In this document: in pieces, positions 25,748 through 33,625 of the stretch
How positions within the stretch are numbered: position 1 is the stretch's first letter
How the letters are laid out: every line of letters starts with the position of its first letter
NCBI GenBank assembly: GCA_050289485.1
Contig: JBNKFV010000015.1
Span: forward strand, 310,001-374,000
DNA length: 64,000 nucleotides
Direction of reading: 5' to 3'
Source of the DNA: JBNKFV01 sp050289485
Lineage (GTDB): Bacteria > Pseudomonadota > Gammaproteobacteria > Pseudomonadales > Cellvibrionaceae
Position numbers and translations under genes: made by a program
The notes under the pieces: generated by a model
What the model was told of the DNA's origin: nothing
Database searches by the model: none
The model's input: the letters and a program-made list of their open reading frames with translations, nothing else

Positions 25748-27760
25748 TTAGTTGATAATAAATTCTTTGTTTACCGTATGGTGTGTTAAAGCCTCCTCTC
25801 TGAAGAGTTTGTAGGCACGGCTAATAAAGTCTTCATAAACTTTTTTGGTATATTGGTAGTTTTCTTTTAGCTCTTCTGGTGTTTTTGCAATTAAGCAGGA
25901 TCGTATCAATATTGTGGAAAAGCTCTGGATGCTACCATTTAGTATCCAGTAAATTGCTGGTGAGGATTGTTTGAGTTTAAGAATTTCACCATGCAAGATG
26001 TCCAGAAACTCATAGAGCTCTGACACTGAGTCTATGTCAGCCGGTAGCTTTAGTTGCTTTCTGAAATTAAAGAAATCAGTCAAGAAGGCTTTTTTTGCTT
26101 CATCCACGGTGTACTTTTTAGATTGATTTTGCTGGCTAAAACATATGGCTTCGAGTTGTGCAACAACTCCATGCTTGGGTGCTGTTCCCGTCAAGGATGC
26201 TTTGTTAACTTCAAGTGTGATAGCTCCATTAATTTTTGCTCCATCGTTCAAATTGTAAACATTGGCGGTTGGGTTTGTACGTATGGCAATTTCCATATTA
26301 GCTCGAGAGGTGTCTAAATTTGCTGTAGTGTAAATTTTTCCACCAAAGTTACCATCTACTTCTATATTGACTCTTTTTTCAGATTCGCTAAAGTTTGGAA
26401 GCTTTTCTTTATCTTCAGTATAATATTGACTGCTGCTGGCGTGGTGTTTTTCCGCGTCTTTCATGCCAAGATCGACGCCCAAAAGGTAAATCTCTTTAAA
26501 ACCCATATGTAATGCGTAAGCCAAGCCTGTATTGGTACAGGTGGGGTTACATATATTCAAGTAAGGCAGCTTTTCCCCAAAGGCATAATCGATTAAATAC
26601 TCCCCAGGATCATTAACCTTTTTTGCCATAAAACGTTTGGGAAACAGTTTCATGCTTTCTGGGGCCACTGTATTCAACGCAAGCATGTGAATGTTTGCTC
26701 TATAGGTCTCATCTGTTCCGTTCTTGATACGCTTGGTGGTATTTCCAATACGTTCCATTTCAACATGAAAGTCGGGGGTGATGCCTTCTTTATACAATGT
26801 GCCAGTAGTACTGCCGCAGGAAAATATAATGGCTTTGTCTATATTTTCTCGTAGAAAGGGTAAAAGCTTATCTAGCGACGGTCCATTACCTACCACAAAA
26901 GCGGGTGGCAGTTTTTGTGTTGGCTTCTGATTGTTCAATACGGGAATATTTTCCCCTAAATTATCGAGGGTGTGGGCAAAACTCACCTGCTCATCCTCGA
27001 GGAACCCCGTGCCTGTTAACGTCAAATGGAATTGCTTGAATAGTATGTCTGTAAATGCCTCAGTTTCTTTACTGGCGAGATGAGTATAAATATACGTGTT
27101 ACTGATATTATGTTGGCCAACCCGATTGGTCATTAGTCGCAGGGAAATCATTGTATCGGCTTCATTCATGCCGATAAACAGTTTTAAAAGTTTCCCCGGA
27201 CGGTAAAAATACTCAATAATCGGCGCCCAGTCCATTGTATGCAAGCTAGCATAGAAAGAGTCTTTATGAGGATCGAAAATGACAAGGTTTCTAACTTCTA
27301 TACGATTGAGAAGCTTGCCTATGTGGTAGCCCAGTCCGCAGCCATTGACAACCAGTACACCGACAGGGTTATCTAAATTTGCCTGAATGCTTTTGAAACA
27401 GTCGAATTTGTTAAGAACTTTGCTAATCAGCGGTAACTGAAAAAAGTAACGCTCACTTGGCGCACTAAAATTCACTTTATAAAACGAGGGCTTTTTTATG
27501 TAGTGTTCAACTTGTTGCTGGCAGAATTCCTGTGGGTCTTGACCGTAAACAAAAGTGCCCGAGTCAGTGTTAACGAGGTTGATATGTTTGTCGGCATCTA
27601 AACTCAGACGCAACCTCTGTGGCTGGTAATTGATGTATTCATCGTAGATGCTCGGCGCAAATTTTTTGAACAAGGCCATGTTTCGCTGAAACATTACTTC
27701 AAGAGCCATTTGCCGTTGCTGCATTTCTGCGCGTTTTATTAATTCGTTTAAGTCTGCCAT
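25748..27760 (-). CDS. maf: Maf-type flagellin nonulosonate glycosyltransferase
   Basis: 670 residues. The centre (about 280-480) is the MAF_flag10/DUF115 domain with PAFVVGNGPSLDKLLPFL, IIFSCGSTTGTLYKEGITPD and LGVDLGMKDAEKHHA. Flanking N- and C-terminal helical regions complete the flagellin Maf layout. Motility accessory factors in Campylobacter, Helicobacter, Aeromonas and Clostridium transfer Pse or Leg from CMP-sugars to Ser/Thr of flagellin in the cytoplasm before export. With legF just across the convergent junction, legionaminic acid is the expected donor. It lies downstream of the receiver-TPR gene on the same strand with 114 bp between. Confidence 0.92.
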   Translation of the reverse strand: MADLNELIKRAEMQQRQMALEVMFQRNMALFKKFAPSIYDEYINYQPQRLRLSLDADKHINLVNTDSGTFVYGQDPQEFCQQQVEHYIKKPSFYKVNFSAPSERYFFQLPLISKVLNKFDCFKSIQANLDNPVGVLVVNGCGLGYHIGKLLNRIEVRNLVIFDPHKDSFYASLHTMDWAPIIEYFYRPGKLLKLFIGMNEADTMISLRLMTNRVGQHNISNTYIYTHLASKETEAFTDILFKQFHLTLTGTGFLEDEQVSFAHTLDNLGENIPVLNNQKPTQKLPPAFVVGNGPSLDKLLPFLRENIDKAIIFSCGSTTGTLYKEGITPDFHVEMERIGNTTKRIKNGTDETYRANIHMLALNTVAPESMKLFPKRFMAKKVNDPGEYLIDYAFGEKLPYLNICNPTCTNTGLAYALHMGFKEIYLLGVDLGMKDAEKHHASSSQYYTEDKEKLPNFSESEKRVNIEVDGNFGGKIYTTANLDTSRANMEIAIRTNPTANVYNLNDGAKINGAITLEVNKASLTGTAPKHGVVAQLEAICFSQQNQSKKYTVDEAKKAFLTDFFNFRKQLKLPADIDSVSELYEFLDILHGEILKLKQSSPAIYWILNGSIQSFSTILIRSCLIAKTPEELKENYQYTKKVYEDFISRAYKLFREEALTHHTVNKEFIIN

Positions 27761-27841
27761 TGTGTCGTTACTTTGGTTGACCTTAAGAAAGGTGAGTGTT
27801 TGCCAATTTTATGGCTAAAATGCGGCTTTTGTAGGAATGAA

Positions 27842-27862
27842 GCAGGCTTTGTGCCAGCCTGC
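27842..27862 (-). terminator. Stem-loop between the receiver-TPR gene and maf
   Basis: Perfect 7-bp stem GCAGGCT / AGCCTGC with a 7-base loop, 13 bp after the receiver-TPR stop. In the leftward direction it is followed by TTCATTCCT, a weak T-run, so termination may be partial and maf may have its own promoter in the 80 bp beyond. Confidence 0.5.
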
Positions 27863-27874
27863 GATATAAAAGCC

Positions 27875-29515
27875 CTATTTAGGATAGTATTTCTGAACTT
27901 GTTTTGAGAAATACGCGTAGCGATCGTACTGTTTGTGGTCTGGGGTTAGCTCGCCAATTTTATGCAGCGCATTGCGGCAACTCGGGCCATAGGATTCCTG
28001 TGGGCCGTTTTCTTTGGTTTCCGAAATGATAACCTGAATCAGGTTAAGGGCTAACCCAGCATGGTTTGGGTAGAGGGCCACGGCTCGTTCGAACAGCTCG
28101 ATAGCGTCTTTGTATTTGCCTTGGTTAAACAGGGCAATACCATCTTTGGTAAGTTTAGCCACCATTTGCTGGCCCTGCGCACTGATAGGCTCGTCTGCCA
28201 GAATATCGACGCGGGCGGCAATGTCTTCGTCATCGGGAAATTGGGCGGCAACCTGGCGCAACAGTTCGGTGGCTTTCTCTTTGTTACCGGATTCTTTATA
28301 AGCTTGGGCTAATTCGAGGGTCATGTAAGGTGAATTGGCCAAGTCTCGATCAGTAATCGAGGCTTGGGCTTGTTCGAGCGTTTTGGCCGCCAAGTCTTCT
28401 TTTTTCTGTGCGGTGTATACTCGGGAGCGAGAAGCCATAGTTTGAAAGCGCAGGCTTTTATCGTCGTGGTGTTTCTTCTCGACGCGCTGGAGGATAGATG
28501 TGGCCTCTTTCGTGCGGTTTACGCGGTCTTCCTGGGATGGCTCTTCCTCGAAGGTGATCAGCTCAGATACAAAATCGAAGTAGTCCTGTGGTGAATAGTG
28601 GCACGAGTTGGGCCCCATCCGGACAACTTTGCGACTGGCAGACATGCTGGCTTCATAGTCTTTGTTCTGTTTGGCCAACTGCGCCAGGCGCCGCTGGCGC
28701 AGAACAGATTTGGGGGAGATATCTGCGGCCCGTTGAGTGGATTGTTGTGAGCGTTTGAAATCACCTTGTTCTGCATGCAGTTGCGCGAGCAGGTCGTGTG
28801 CCTCTACGAAGCGCTCGTCGGCTTCAACCACGCTTTCCAATAATTCTTCAGCTTCATCGTAGCGTTTGTTGGCCAGGTAGGTTTTGCCAAGACCGAGCTT
28901 TGCCCAAACAGCGTTTTTCTCTGCTAAAGCCTGTTTGTATATCTCTTCAGCTTCCGGGTAGCGTTCAAGCCGAAACAATAATTCGGCTTTAATACGCTGG
29001 TAGTAACCAGGGTATTTGCCGTCTCCGTTGTACTTTTCGGTACACAGGTCGATAGCTTTTTCGTAATTGCGCTGGTCAATGGCTTCTTTGATGGGGTACA
29101 GATCTTCCTGACGAATAATGATGCGATTGAGGCGAGCCTGCAGAACGTTTTGGGTCAGAGGTTTGGTCAGGTAGTCGTCTGGCAGGTATTCCAGTGCACC
29201 AAGCACCATGTCGCGCGCGGATTCGGCGGTAATCATGACAAACAGGTTGGTGTTGCGAAGCAGGCGACGATAACGGAGTTCTTCCAGTACTTGCTGGCCG
29301 TCTTGTCCGCCGCCGAGATTGTAGTCACAGAGTACAATGTCGTAACTCTTGTTTTCACACAGCTCTATGGCTTGCTGACCGGTTGCGGCGGTGTCTACCG
29401 ATGCGGCGCCAAAGGTTTTGAGAATTCGGTTCAGAGAGCCCCGGATTTCCGACATATCATCAATGATCAGACAATGCTTTTTGCTGTAAATCTTAATGAC
29501 GTCAATTTGCTGCAT
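27875..29515 (-). CDS. Response regulator receiver domain fused to TPR repeats
   Basis: 546 residues from the ATG giving MQQIDVIKIYSKKHCLIIDD; a GTG 45 bp upstream is in frame. A CheY-like receiver (about 12-130) has the acidic pair in LIIDDMSE, the phospho-acceptor Asp in DIVLCDYNLGGG and TAES/KPL at the switch positions. The rest (about 150-546) is at least eight TPR-like helical pairs (such as YPEAEEIYKQALAEKNAVWA, DEAEELLESVVEADERFVEA). No DNA-binding or enzyme domain is visible, so it should act by protein contact. It lies between maf and the fliS genes, divergent from fliS1, suggesting a motility role; the partner kinase is unknown. Confidence 0.85.
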   Translation of the reverse strand: MQQIDVIKIYSKKHCLIIDDMSEIRGSLNRILKTFGAASVDTAATGQQAIELCENKSYDIVLCDYNLGGGQDGQQVLEELRYRRLLRNTNLFVMITAESARDMVLGALEYLPDDYLTKPLTQNVLQARLNRIIIRQEDLYPIKEAIDQRNYEKAIDLCTEKYNGDGKYPGYYQRIKAELLFRLERYPEAEEIYKQALAEKNAVWAKLGLGKTYLANKRYDEAEELLESVVEADERFVEAHDLLAQLHAEQGDFKRSQQSTQRAADISPKSVLRQRRLAQLAKQNKDYEASMSASRKVVRMGPNSCHYSPQDYFDFVSELITFEEEPSQEDRVNRTKEATSILQRVEKKHHDDKSLRFQTMASRSRVYTAQKKEDLAAKTLEQAQASITDRDLANSPYMTLELAQAYKESGNKEKATELLRQVAAQFPDDEDIAARVDILADEPISAQGQQMVAKLTKDGIALFNQGKYKDAIELFERAVALYPNHAGLALNLIQVIISETKENGPQESYGPSCRNALHKIGELTPDHKQYDRYAYFSKQVQKYYPK

Positions 29516-29686
29516 TCGCGGTCTCTTAATTGAAGTGGGGTCATGATAGATTTTATACACGCTCGTGGCTTGCAGCGTGCCCCAGGCGCAAGCTCCGGCA
29601 CCAATAGTTACTTTGATTGTATTGGGCTAAAAAGCCTTACGCAAATGGTTATATGCTTGTTTTAAATGAAAAAATACATTTTGTAT

Positions 29687-29713
29687 TAAAGCATAGATGT
29701 TTTCTGCCGATAC
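29687..29713 (+). promoter_or_regulatory. Sigma-28 (FliA) promoter of fliS1
   Basis: TAAAGCAT-N11-GCCGATAC: exact spacing, -10 box one base from consensus and -35 box with TAAAG intact. It lies about 45 bp before the fliS1 TTG start. Confidence 0.8.
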
Positions 29714-29758
29714 ATTTGGTAAGTCCGAAGCAATGACGGGTCAATGTGGGAGGTTTCC

Positions 29759-30136
29759 TTGAACGCAAGCGCAGCATTAAATAGCTACAATCTTGTCCGA
29801 CATCAGGCTGGCGTAGAAGGTGCAAGCCCTCACCAGCTAATCCAGATGTTGTTTGATGGCCTGCTTGAGCGCATTGCTCAGGCAAAAGGGGCTATTGCTC
29901 AACGCCAGTTTGAAGTAAAGAGCCAGAAAATCAGTGCTGCAATCAATATTGTGGGTGGTTTGAGGGGGTTTCTGGATCACGAGAACGGTGGCGAGCTGGC
30001 TTCCCATTTGGAGGGGCTCTACGACTACTTGCAACGCACTTTGTGGCAGGCCAGCTTGAAGAATGAACCTGCTTTGCTGGATGAATGCGGCAAACTTGTT
30101 GGCCAAATCAGCTCTGCATGGCGTGAAATCGCCTGA
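29759..30136 (+). CDS. fliS: Flagellin export chaperone FliS, paralogue 1
   Basis: 125 residues. The start is taken as TTG with GGGAGGT 5 bp before it; this gives MNASAALNSYNLVRHQAGVE, like other FliS N-termini, while the ATG 15 bp upstream overlaps that ribosome-binding site. ASPHQLIQMLFDGLLERIAQ is the FliS signature; helical throughout; ends SSAWREIA. FliS binds the flagellin C-terminus in the cytoplasm and delivers it to the export gate. Closest of three local paralogues to standard FliS, behind a FliA promoter and ahead of a terminator. Confidence 0.94.
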   Translation: MNASAALNSYNLVRHQAGVEGASPHQLIQMLFDGLLERIAQAKGAIAQRQFEVKSQKISAAINIVGGLRGFLDHENGGELASHLEGLYDYLQRTLWQASLKNEPALLDECGKLVGQISSAWREIA

Positions 30137-30160
30137 TCCCCCTTTTTCGCTGTGGTTCAA

Positions 30161-30190
30161 AAAATGCCTGCCTTGTGCAGGCGTTTTTTT
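30161..30190 (+). terminator. Rho-independent terminator after fliS1
   Basis: Stem GCCTGC / GCAGGC with a 5-base loop followed by G and seven T residues, 25 bp after the fliS1 stop. Confidence 0.9.
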
Positions 30191-30276
30191 ATGTGCGGTG
30201 TGGCCTGTGGGATATCGATTACGGCCTGTCAAATTGCTGTGCATGGCATTTGAAACGCTGAAAAATTGGCAAGTAT

Positions 30277-30291
30277 TGGCATGATCTATGC
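30277..30291 (+). promoter_or_regulatory. Sigma-54 promoter of fliS2
   Basis: TGGCAT-GATCT-ATGC keeps GG and GC at the required 10-base separation and differs from TGGCAC-N5-TTGC at two positions. It lies 100 bp before the fliS2 ATG and after the fliS1 terminator, so fliS2 should be an independent transcript. Confidence 0.65.
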
Positions 30292-30391
30292 TGAACTCCT
30301 CTCGGTGACAAAATAATGTCGCATTATATTGTTGCACTACTGCTGGGTTAACCGGCCGTGGTGAATTGGCAAACTTTATAGGAGCAAGGCC

Positions 30392-30760
30392 ATGACAGTT
30401 ACTGCCACGTCTGCAGCGTCTGCGCTGCAACAACGTCTGGAGACTGCAACGCCACACGAAGTAATCGGTTTTTTGTTTCAAGGTGCCCTTGAGCGGGTAG
30501 AGCAGGCAAAATCCAGCCTACAAGAGGGTCAGTTGGACGACGCCGATATTCTGGTCGCAAAGCTTATTGGGATTATTAACGGTTTGCGCCAGAGCCTTGA
30601 CTTTAATGCCTCGGGCGAGATCGCCAGTAATCTAAATTCGGTTTACGAATATATTATCGAGCGCCTGGCCGAGCCGGGTGAAGCAGATCCTATTGCGATT
30701 CTGGAAGAAGTGGGCCAGTTACTTACCCGCCTGAAAAGCGGTTGGGATGAAATTGCGTAG
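30392..30760 (+). CDS. fliS: FliS-like chaperone, paralogue 2
   Basis: 122 residues, ribosome-binding site AGGAGCAAGG. ATPHEVIGFLFQGALERVEQ corresponds to the FliS signature and GLRQSLDFNASGEIASNLNS to its second half; ends LKSGWDEIA like paralogue 1. Clearly FliS family but diverged from paralogue 1 in the flagellin-binding face. It has its own sigma-54 promoter, which pairs it in regulation with flagellin 1. Confidence 0.88.
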   Translation: MTVTATSAASALQQRLETATPHEVIGFLFQGALERVEQAKSSLQEGQLDDADILVAKLIGIINGLRQSLDFNASGEIASNLNSVYEYIIERLAEPGEADPIAILEEVGQLLTRLKSGWDEIA

Positions 30761-30809
30761 TTAGTGTCGATAGGCTCTGGTTTTACATCCCCAGAGACTC
30801 GTTAGACCC

Positions 30810-30836
30810 TAAAGTTTTTGCTATTGCCGCCGTTAA
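30810..30836 (+). promoter_or_regulatory. Sigma-28 (FliA) promoter before the second FliT-like gene
   Basis: TAAAGTTT-N11-GCCGTTAA: perfect -35 box, exact spacing, -10 box with one change from GCCGATAA. About 60 bp before the ATG at 30898. Confidence 0.78.
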
Positions 30837-30897
30837 TGATAATGGTGGCGGCGGCCCGTTAAGGGGTGCTGAAATGCAATAGTGGAAGGTAAGGGTC

Positions 30898-31158
30898 ATG
30901 TCGATAATTTCCAGTGTCCAGTTTGAGCTTAGTCGTAAACGCAAGGCGCTTGAACAAGCGCTAGAGCAGAAAGATTGGTCTGGCATCCAGCAATTAGACG
31001 CTGAGTTGGTTGCGCTGATGCAGGCTGCTGCTGTAGATCCTCAGCGTAATCCCATGGTTTTACTCAAGGAGCTTGGCAAGGTACTGGCGCTGTATCGTGA
31101 ATTGGTTAACCAAAGTCAGAGCAGCGTATTTGACCTATCCCTCTCGCTGTCCACCTGA
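30898..31158 (+). CDS. Small helical protein, FliT-like chaperone candidate
   Basis: 86 residues with the pattern RKRKALEQALEQKDWSGIQQLDAEL, which resembles the N-terminal helices of FliT/FlgN-type chaperones ('W..I..LD..L'). It sits between fliS2 and fliS3 with its own FliA promoter and is followed by a hairpin, the genomic place of fliT in other polar-flagellated bacteria. FliT holds FliD before export and regulates late genes in enterics. The name is not given because sequence similarity within this family is very low. Confidence 0.65.
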   Translation: MSIISSVQFELSRKRKALEQALEQKDWSGIQQLDAELVALMQAAAVDPQRNPMVLLKELGKVLALYRELVNQSQSSVFDLSLSLST

Positions 31159-31167
31159 TCATACAAA

Positions 31168-31206
31168 ATAGCAAAGGCATGCCAGTGCTTTCCTTTGCTA
31201 TCGATT
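31168..31206 (+). terminator. Stem-loop terminator after the FliT-like gene
   Basis: Perfect 10-bp stem ATAGCAAAGG / CCTTTGCTAT with a 14-base loop, followed by CGATTTT. The long loop and interrupted T-run make termination probably incomplete, so fliS3 could be read through. Confidence 0.6.
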
Positions 31207-31300
31207 TTCGTTAACGTTTCTTGCGGACTGGCACAGAGAGTTCTTACTCTGTTGCCCCTCAAGTGGCGCAGGTCGTCGCTCTACAGTGAAAGGTGAGTCT

Positions 31301-31702
31301 ATGCGTCCACATGATAAATCCTCCGTTTATCGCCAGCTGGATCTACAAACCAGGATTGAAAGTGCAACGCCGCTGCAGCTGGTACAGATGCAGTATCAGG
31401 GGTTGCTGGCCTCTCTGTTGGAGGCTCGCGGGGCCATGGAGCGCAAAGACCACGCGCAAAAAGGCAAAATGATGACCCGTGCGCTGGCGATTGTGTCTGC
31501 ACTGCGCGATACCCTCGATAAGTCTGTTGAAGGCGAGTTACCCGTCAATCTGGATCGGCTTTATGATTATTGGCAGCGTCAATTGATCAATGCTCACGCA
31601 CATAACGATCAGGCGCCGCTTGACGAGGTGATTGAGCTGGTAAAGACTGTAAAATCCGGTTGGGATGAGGTGTCAAAAAACCCTGATTCTGTTCAAAAAT
31701 AG
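31301..31702 (+). CDS. fliS: FliS-like chaperone, paralogue 3
   Basis: 133 residues from the ATG giving MRPHDKSSVYRQLDLQTRIE, with AAGGTGAG 4-11 bp upstream; a GTG 15 bp earlier is in frame but overlaps that site. ATPLQLVQMQYQGLLASLLE is the FliS signature, and VKSGWDEVSKN matches the C-terminal helix of the other two, with a short extension. I found no convincing promoter in the 142 bp before it; read-through from the FliT-like gene is possible. Third FliS-family gene within 2 kb. Confidence 0.88.
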   Translation: MRPHDKSSVYRQLDLQTRIESATPLQLVQMQYQGLLASLLEARGAMERKDHAQKGKMMTRALAIVSALRDTLDKSVEGELPVNLDRLYDYWQRQLINAHAHNDQAPLDEVIELVKTVKSGWDEVSKNPDSVQK

Positions 31703-31740
31703 ACCAAAGCCAAAAAAAGTGCCGACTTTTTTATTGGTTT
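31703..31740 (+). terminator. Terminator after fliS3
   Basis: AAAAAAGT / ACTTTTTT with a 4-base loop (31713-31732), flanked by ACCAA and TTGGT that may extend the stem; the T-rich arm supplies the U-run. Starts right at the fliS3 stop. The gene-less stretch to fleQ (31703-32014) also holds the palindrome at 31845. Confidence 0.55.
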
Positions 31741-31844
31741 ATCCTACCTAAGCAGTTAGTGATTGCTATCCTCTTTAAATACCCTAGAATTTTTGCTGTC
31801 AGTAGTTTGACTTTTGCTTAAAAATTGCTCAGTTGTTTGGCCTT

Positions 31845-31856
31845 TAAGTCGACTTA
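31845..31856. promoter_or_regulatory. 12-bp perfect palindrome upstream of fleQ
   Basis: TAAGTCGACTTA is perfectly self-complementary and lies about 160 bp before the fleQ start, in DNA with no gene. It could be an operator for the fleQ promoter. It does not resemble the published FleQ or Vfr sites that I know. No clear -10/-35 pair was found. Confidence 0.35.
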
Positions 31857-32014
31857 TTGACGTCGTTTTTCTCAAGGATTGGTTCTGCGAAGGGTTACGC
31901 ACCACTTGCCGCTCTCGGTTTTGATACCAATGTACTAGGCTTTTTTGTGACGCCTTGGCTAAGGTTACAGAGCGGCCATTGAAGTACGCCAAATACAACA
32001 AAACCAGAAGAATT

Positions 32015-33484
32015 ATGCTAAGAGAAACGAAGATTTTAGTGGTCGATGACGACCAGCAACGCCGGCACGATCTTAGGGTTATCTTTGAGTTTCTGGGAGA
32101 GTCTGTCGTGACCACCTCGTGCAGCCAGTGGCGGGCAGTGGCGGAAGCTGAGCTGATGCCGAGTCTGGCCGAGTCCGGCGGGCGCGAACCGGCGTATCTG
32201 GTCATTGTGTTGGGTGATTGTGAGCAAGCGTCGCCTTTAGATCAGCGCCTTGAGGCTATTCACCATTGGAACCTCGATCTGCCGGTTATCTTGATTGGCG
32301 ATGCGCAGGAAGAAACCGACGACTTCCCGGTGGCATTGCGGCAAATGGTCATCGCCAAATTAAACCTGCCCCTAACCTACAGTTCTCTCATGGATACCCT
32401 GCATCGCGCTCAGCGTTACGCTGAGGTGATGAAAGCCCGCCGTAATATTCCCGAGGCCCGGCCGGGGCACTTGTTCCGCAGTCTGGTCGGTACCAGTCGA
32501 CAGGTGGAGCAGGTACGTCGCATGATGATGCAGGTGGCCGACAAAGACGTAACCGTACTGATCACGGGTGAATCTGGTACAGGTAAAGAAGTGGTCGCAC
32601 GAAACCTGCATTACAATTCTGATCGTCGCAAAGAGCCGTTCGTTCCGGTTAACTGTGGTGCGATACCTGCTGAACTGCTTGAAAGTGAATTATTTGGTCA
32701 TGAGAAAGGCGCGTTTACCGGCGCGATTAACAGCCGGGCAGGGCGCTTTGAAATGGCTGAAGGAGGCACACTGTTTCTCGACGAAATTGGTGATATGCCG
32801 CTGACCATGCAAGTGAAAATTTTGCGGGTGTTGCAAGAGCGCTGTTTTGAGCGGGTAGGCAGTAATAAAACCCAGCAAACGAATGTTCGCATTATTGCGG
32901 CTACTCACCGTGATCTCGAAGATATGATTACCGAGGGACGTTTTCGAGAAGACCTGTTTTATCGGCTGAACGTGTTTCCTATTGAAATGCCATCATTGCG
33001 TGAGCGCAGGGAAGATATTCCGCTGTTGTTGAATGAATTAGTTGCACGACTCGAAAGCGAAAAACGCGGGTCTATCCGCTTCAATTCTGGCGCCATTATG
33101 TCACTGTGTTCTCACCCCTGGTCTGGCAATGTACGTGAGCTGGCTAATCTGGTGGAGCGTATGGCGATTATGCATCCACACGGGGTAATTGGTGTGCAGG
33201 ATTTGCCGGTAAAATATCGTCACCTGGAGGAAGAGAGCGACCTCGATCTCAAATTGCCAGAGGTTGAGCCTGCCGGGCCGCAGTATGTCGGCATGAACGA
33301 TACGGCGTTGATTCCCGAAGAAGGTATTGATTTGAAAGAATACCTTACCGTGCTTGAGCGCAATTTGATTCAGCAGGCGCTGGACGATGCCGGTGGCGTG
33401 GTCGCCCGTGCGGCGAACCGTTTGGCTATCCGGCGTACGACACTGGTAGAAAAAATGCGCAAGTACGGTTTGCAACGCACGTAG
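32015..33484 (+). CDS. fleQ: Master flagellar activator FleQ
   Basis: 489 residues from MLRETKILVVDDDQQRRHDL (CCAGAAG upstream); an earlier in-frame start adds a non-homologous leader. P. aeruginosa FleQ is about the same length. A receiver-like N-terminal domain (1-125), sigma-54 AAA+ domain (about 152-385) with Walker A GESGTGKE at 185-192, GAFTGA loop at 232-237 and LFLDEIGDM, and a Fis-type helix-turn-helix (about 445-489, AANRLAIRRTTLVEKMRKYG). FleQ starts the RpoN-dependent flagellar cascade and, in Pseudomonas, responds to c-di-GMP and FleN. Unusually, a TonB receptor gene separates it from fleSR. Confidence 0.95.
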   Translation: MLRETKILVVDDDQQRRHDLRVIFEFLGESVVTTSCSQWRAVAEAELMPSLAESGGREPAYLVIVLGDCEQASPLDQRLEAIHHWNLDLPVILIGDAQEETDDFPVALRQMVIAKLNLPLTYSSLMDTLHRAQRYAEVMKARRNIPEARPGHLFRSLVGTSRQVEQVRRMMMQVADKDVTVLITGESGTGKEVVARNLHYNSDRRKEPFVPVNCGAIPAELLESELFGHEKGAFTGAINSRAGRFEMAEGGTLFLDEIGDMPLTMQVKILRVLQERCFERVGSNKTQQTNVRIIAATHRDLEDMITEGRFREDLFYRLNVFPIEMPSLRERREDIPLLLNELVARLESEKRGSIRFNSGAIMSLCSHPWSGNVRELANLVERMAIMHPHGVIGVQDLPVKYRHLEEESDLDLKLPEVEPAGPQYVGMNDTALIPEEGIDLKEYLTVLERNLIQQALDDAGGVVARAANRLAIRRTTLVEKMRKYGLQRT

Positions 33485-33506
33485 CCTCATCACGTTTTTC
33501 TGGGTT

Positions 33507-33542
33507 ATCCACTATCGTTCGCATAGTACTAAGGTAGTGGAT
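33507..33542 (+). terminator. Stem-loop after fleQ
   Basis: ATCCACTA / TAGTGGAT, extendable by one G-U and one C-G pair, with a 16-base loop, 22 bp after the fleQ stop. No T-run. May end or process the fleQ mRNA. Confidence 0.4.
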
Positions 33543-33588
33543 TTAGGGCTTGTTACAGCGCCCATTGTACAGTTGCCGCAGGGCGTCG

Positions 33589-33613
33589 GCGGTTTACCAT
33601 TAAGGTAAACCGC
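33589..33613 (+). promoter_or_regulatory. 10-bp inverted repeat just before the TonB-receptor ribosome-binding site
   Basis: GCGGTTTACC / GGTAAACCGC, perfect, with the 5-base loop ATTAA. It ends 1 bp before GGAG (33615-33618), the ribosome-binding site of the ATG at 33626. It may be a repressor site in the DNA or an RNA hairpin that limits ribosome entry. Not a Fur box. Confidence 0.5.
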
Positions 33614-33625
33614 TGGAGATGCGAG

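Noticed and set aside
30763..30772. GTGTCGATAG as another sigma-28 -10 box before the FliT-like gene
   Set aside because: No acceptable -35 box 11 bp upstream; the site at 30810-30836 is far better.
31756..32205. 149-codon leftward frame overlapping the start of fleQ
   Set aside because: Antisense to the conserved N-terminus of fleQ, low-complexity Ser/Arg composition and no ribosome-binding site; a shadow frame despite one hydrophobic stretch.
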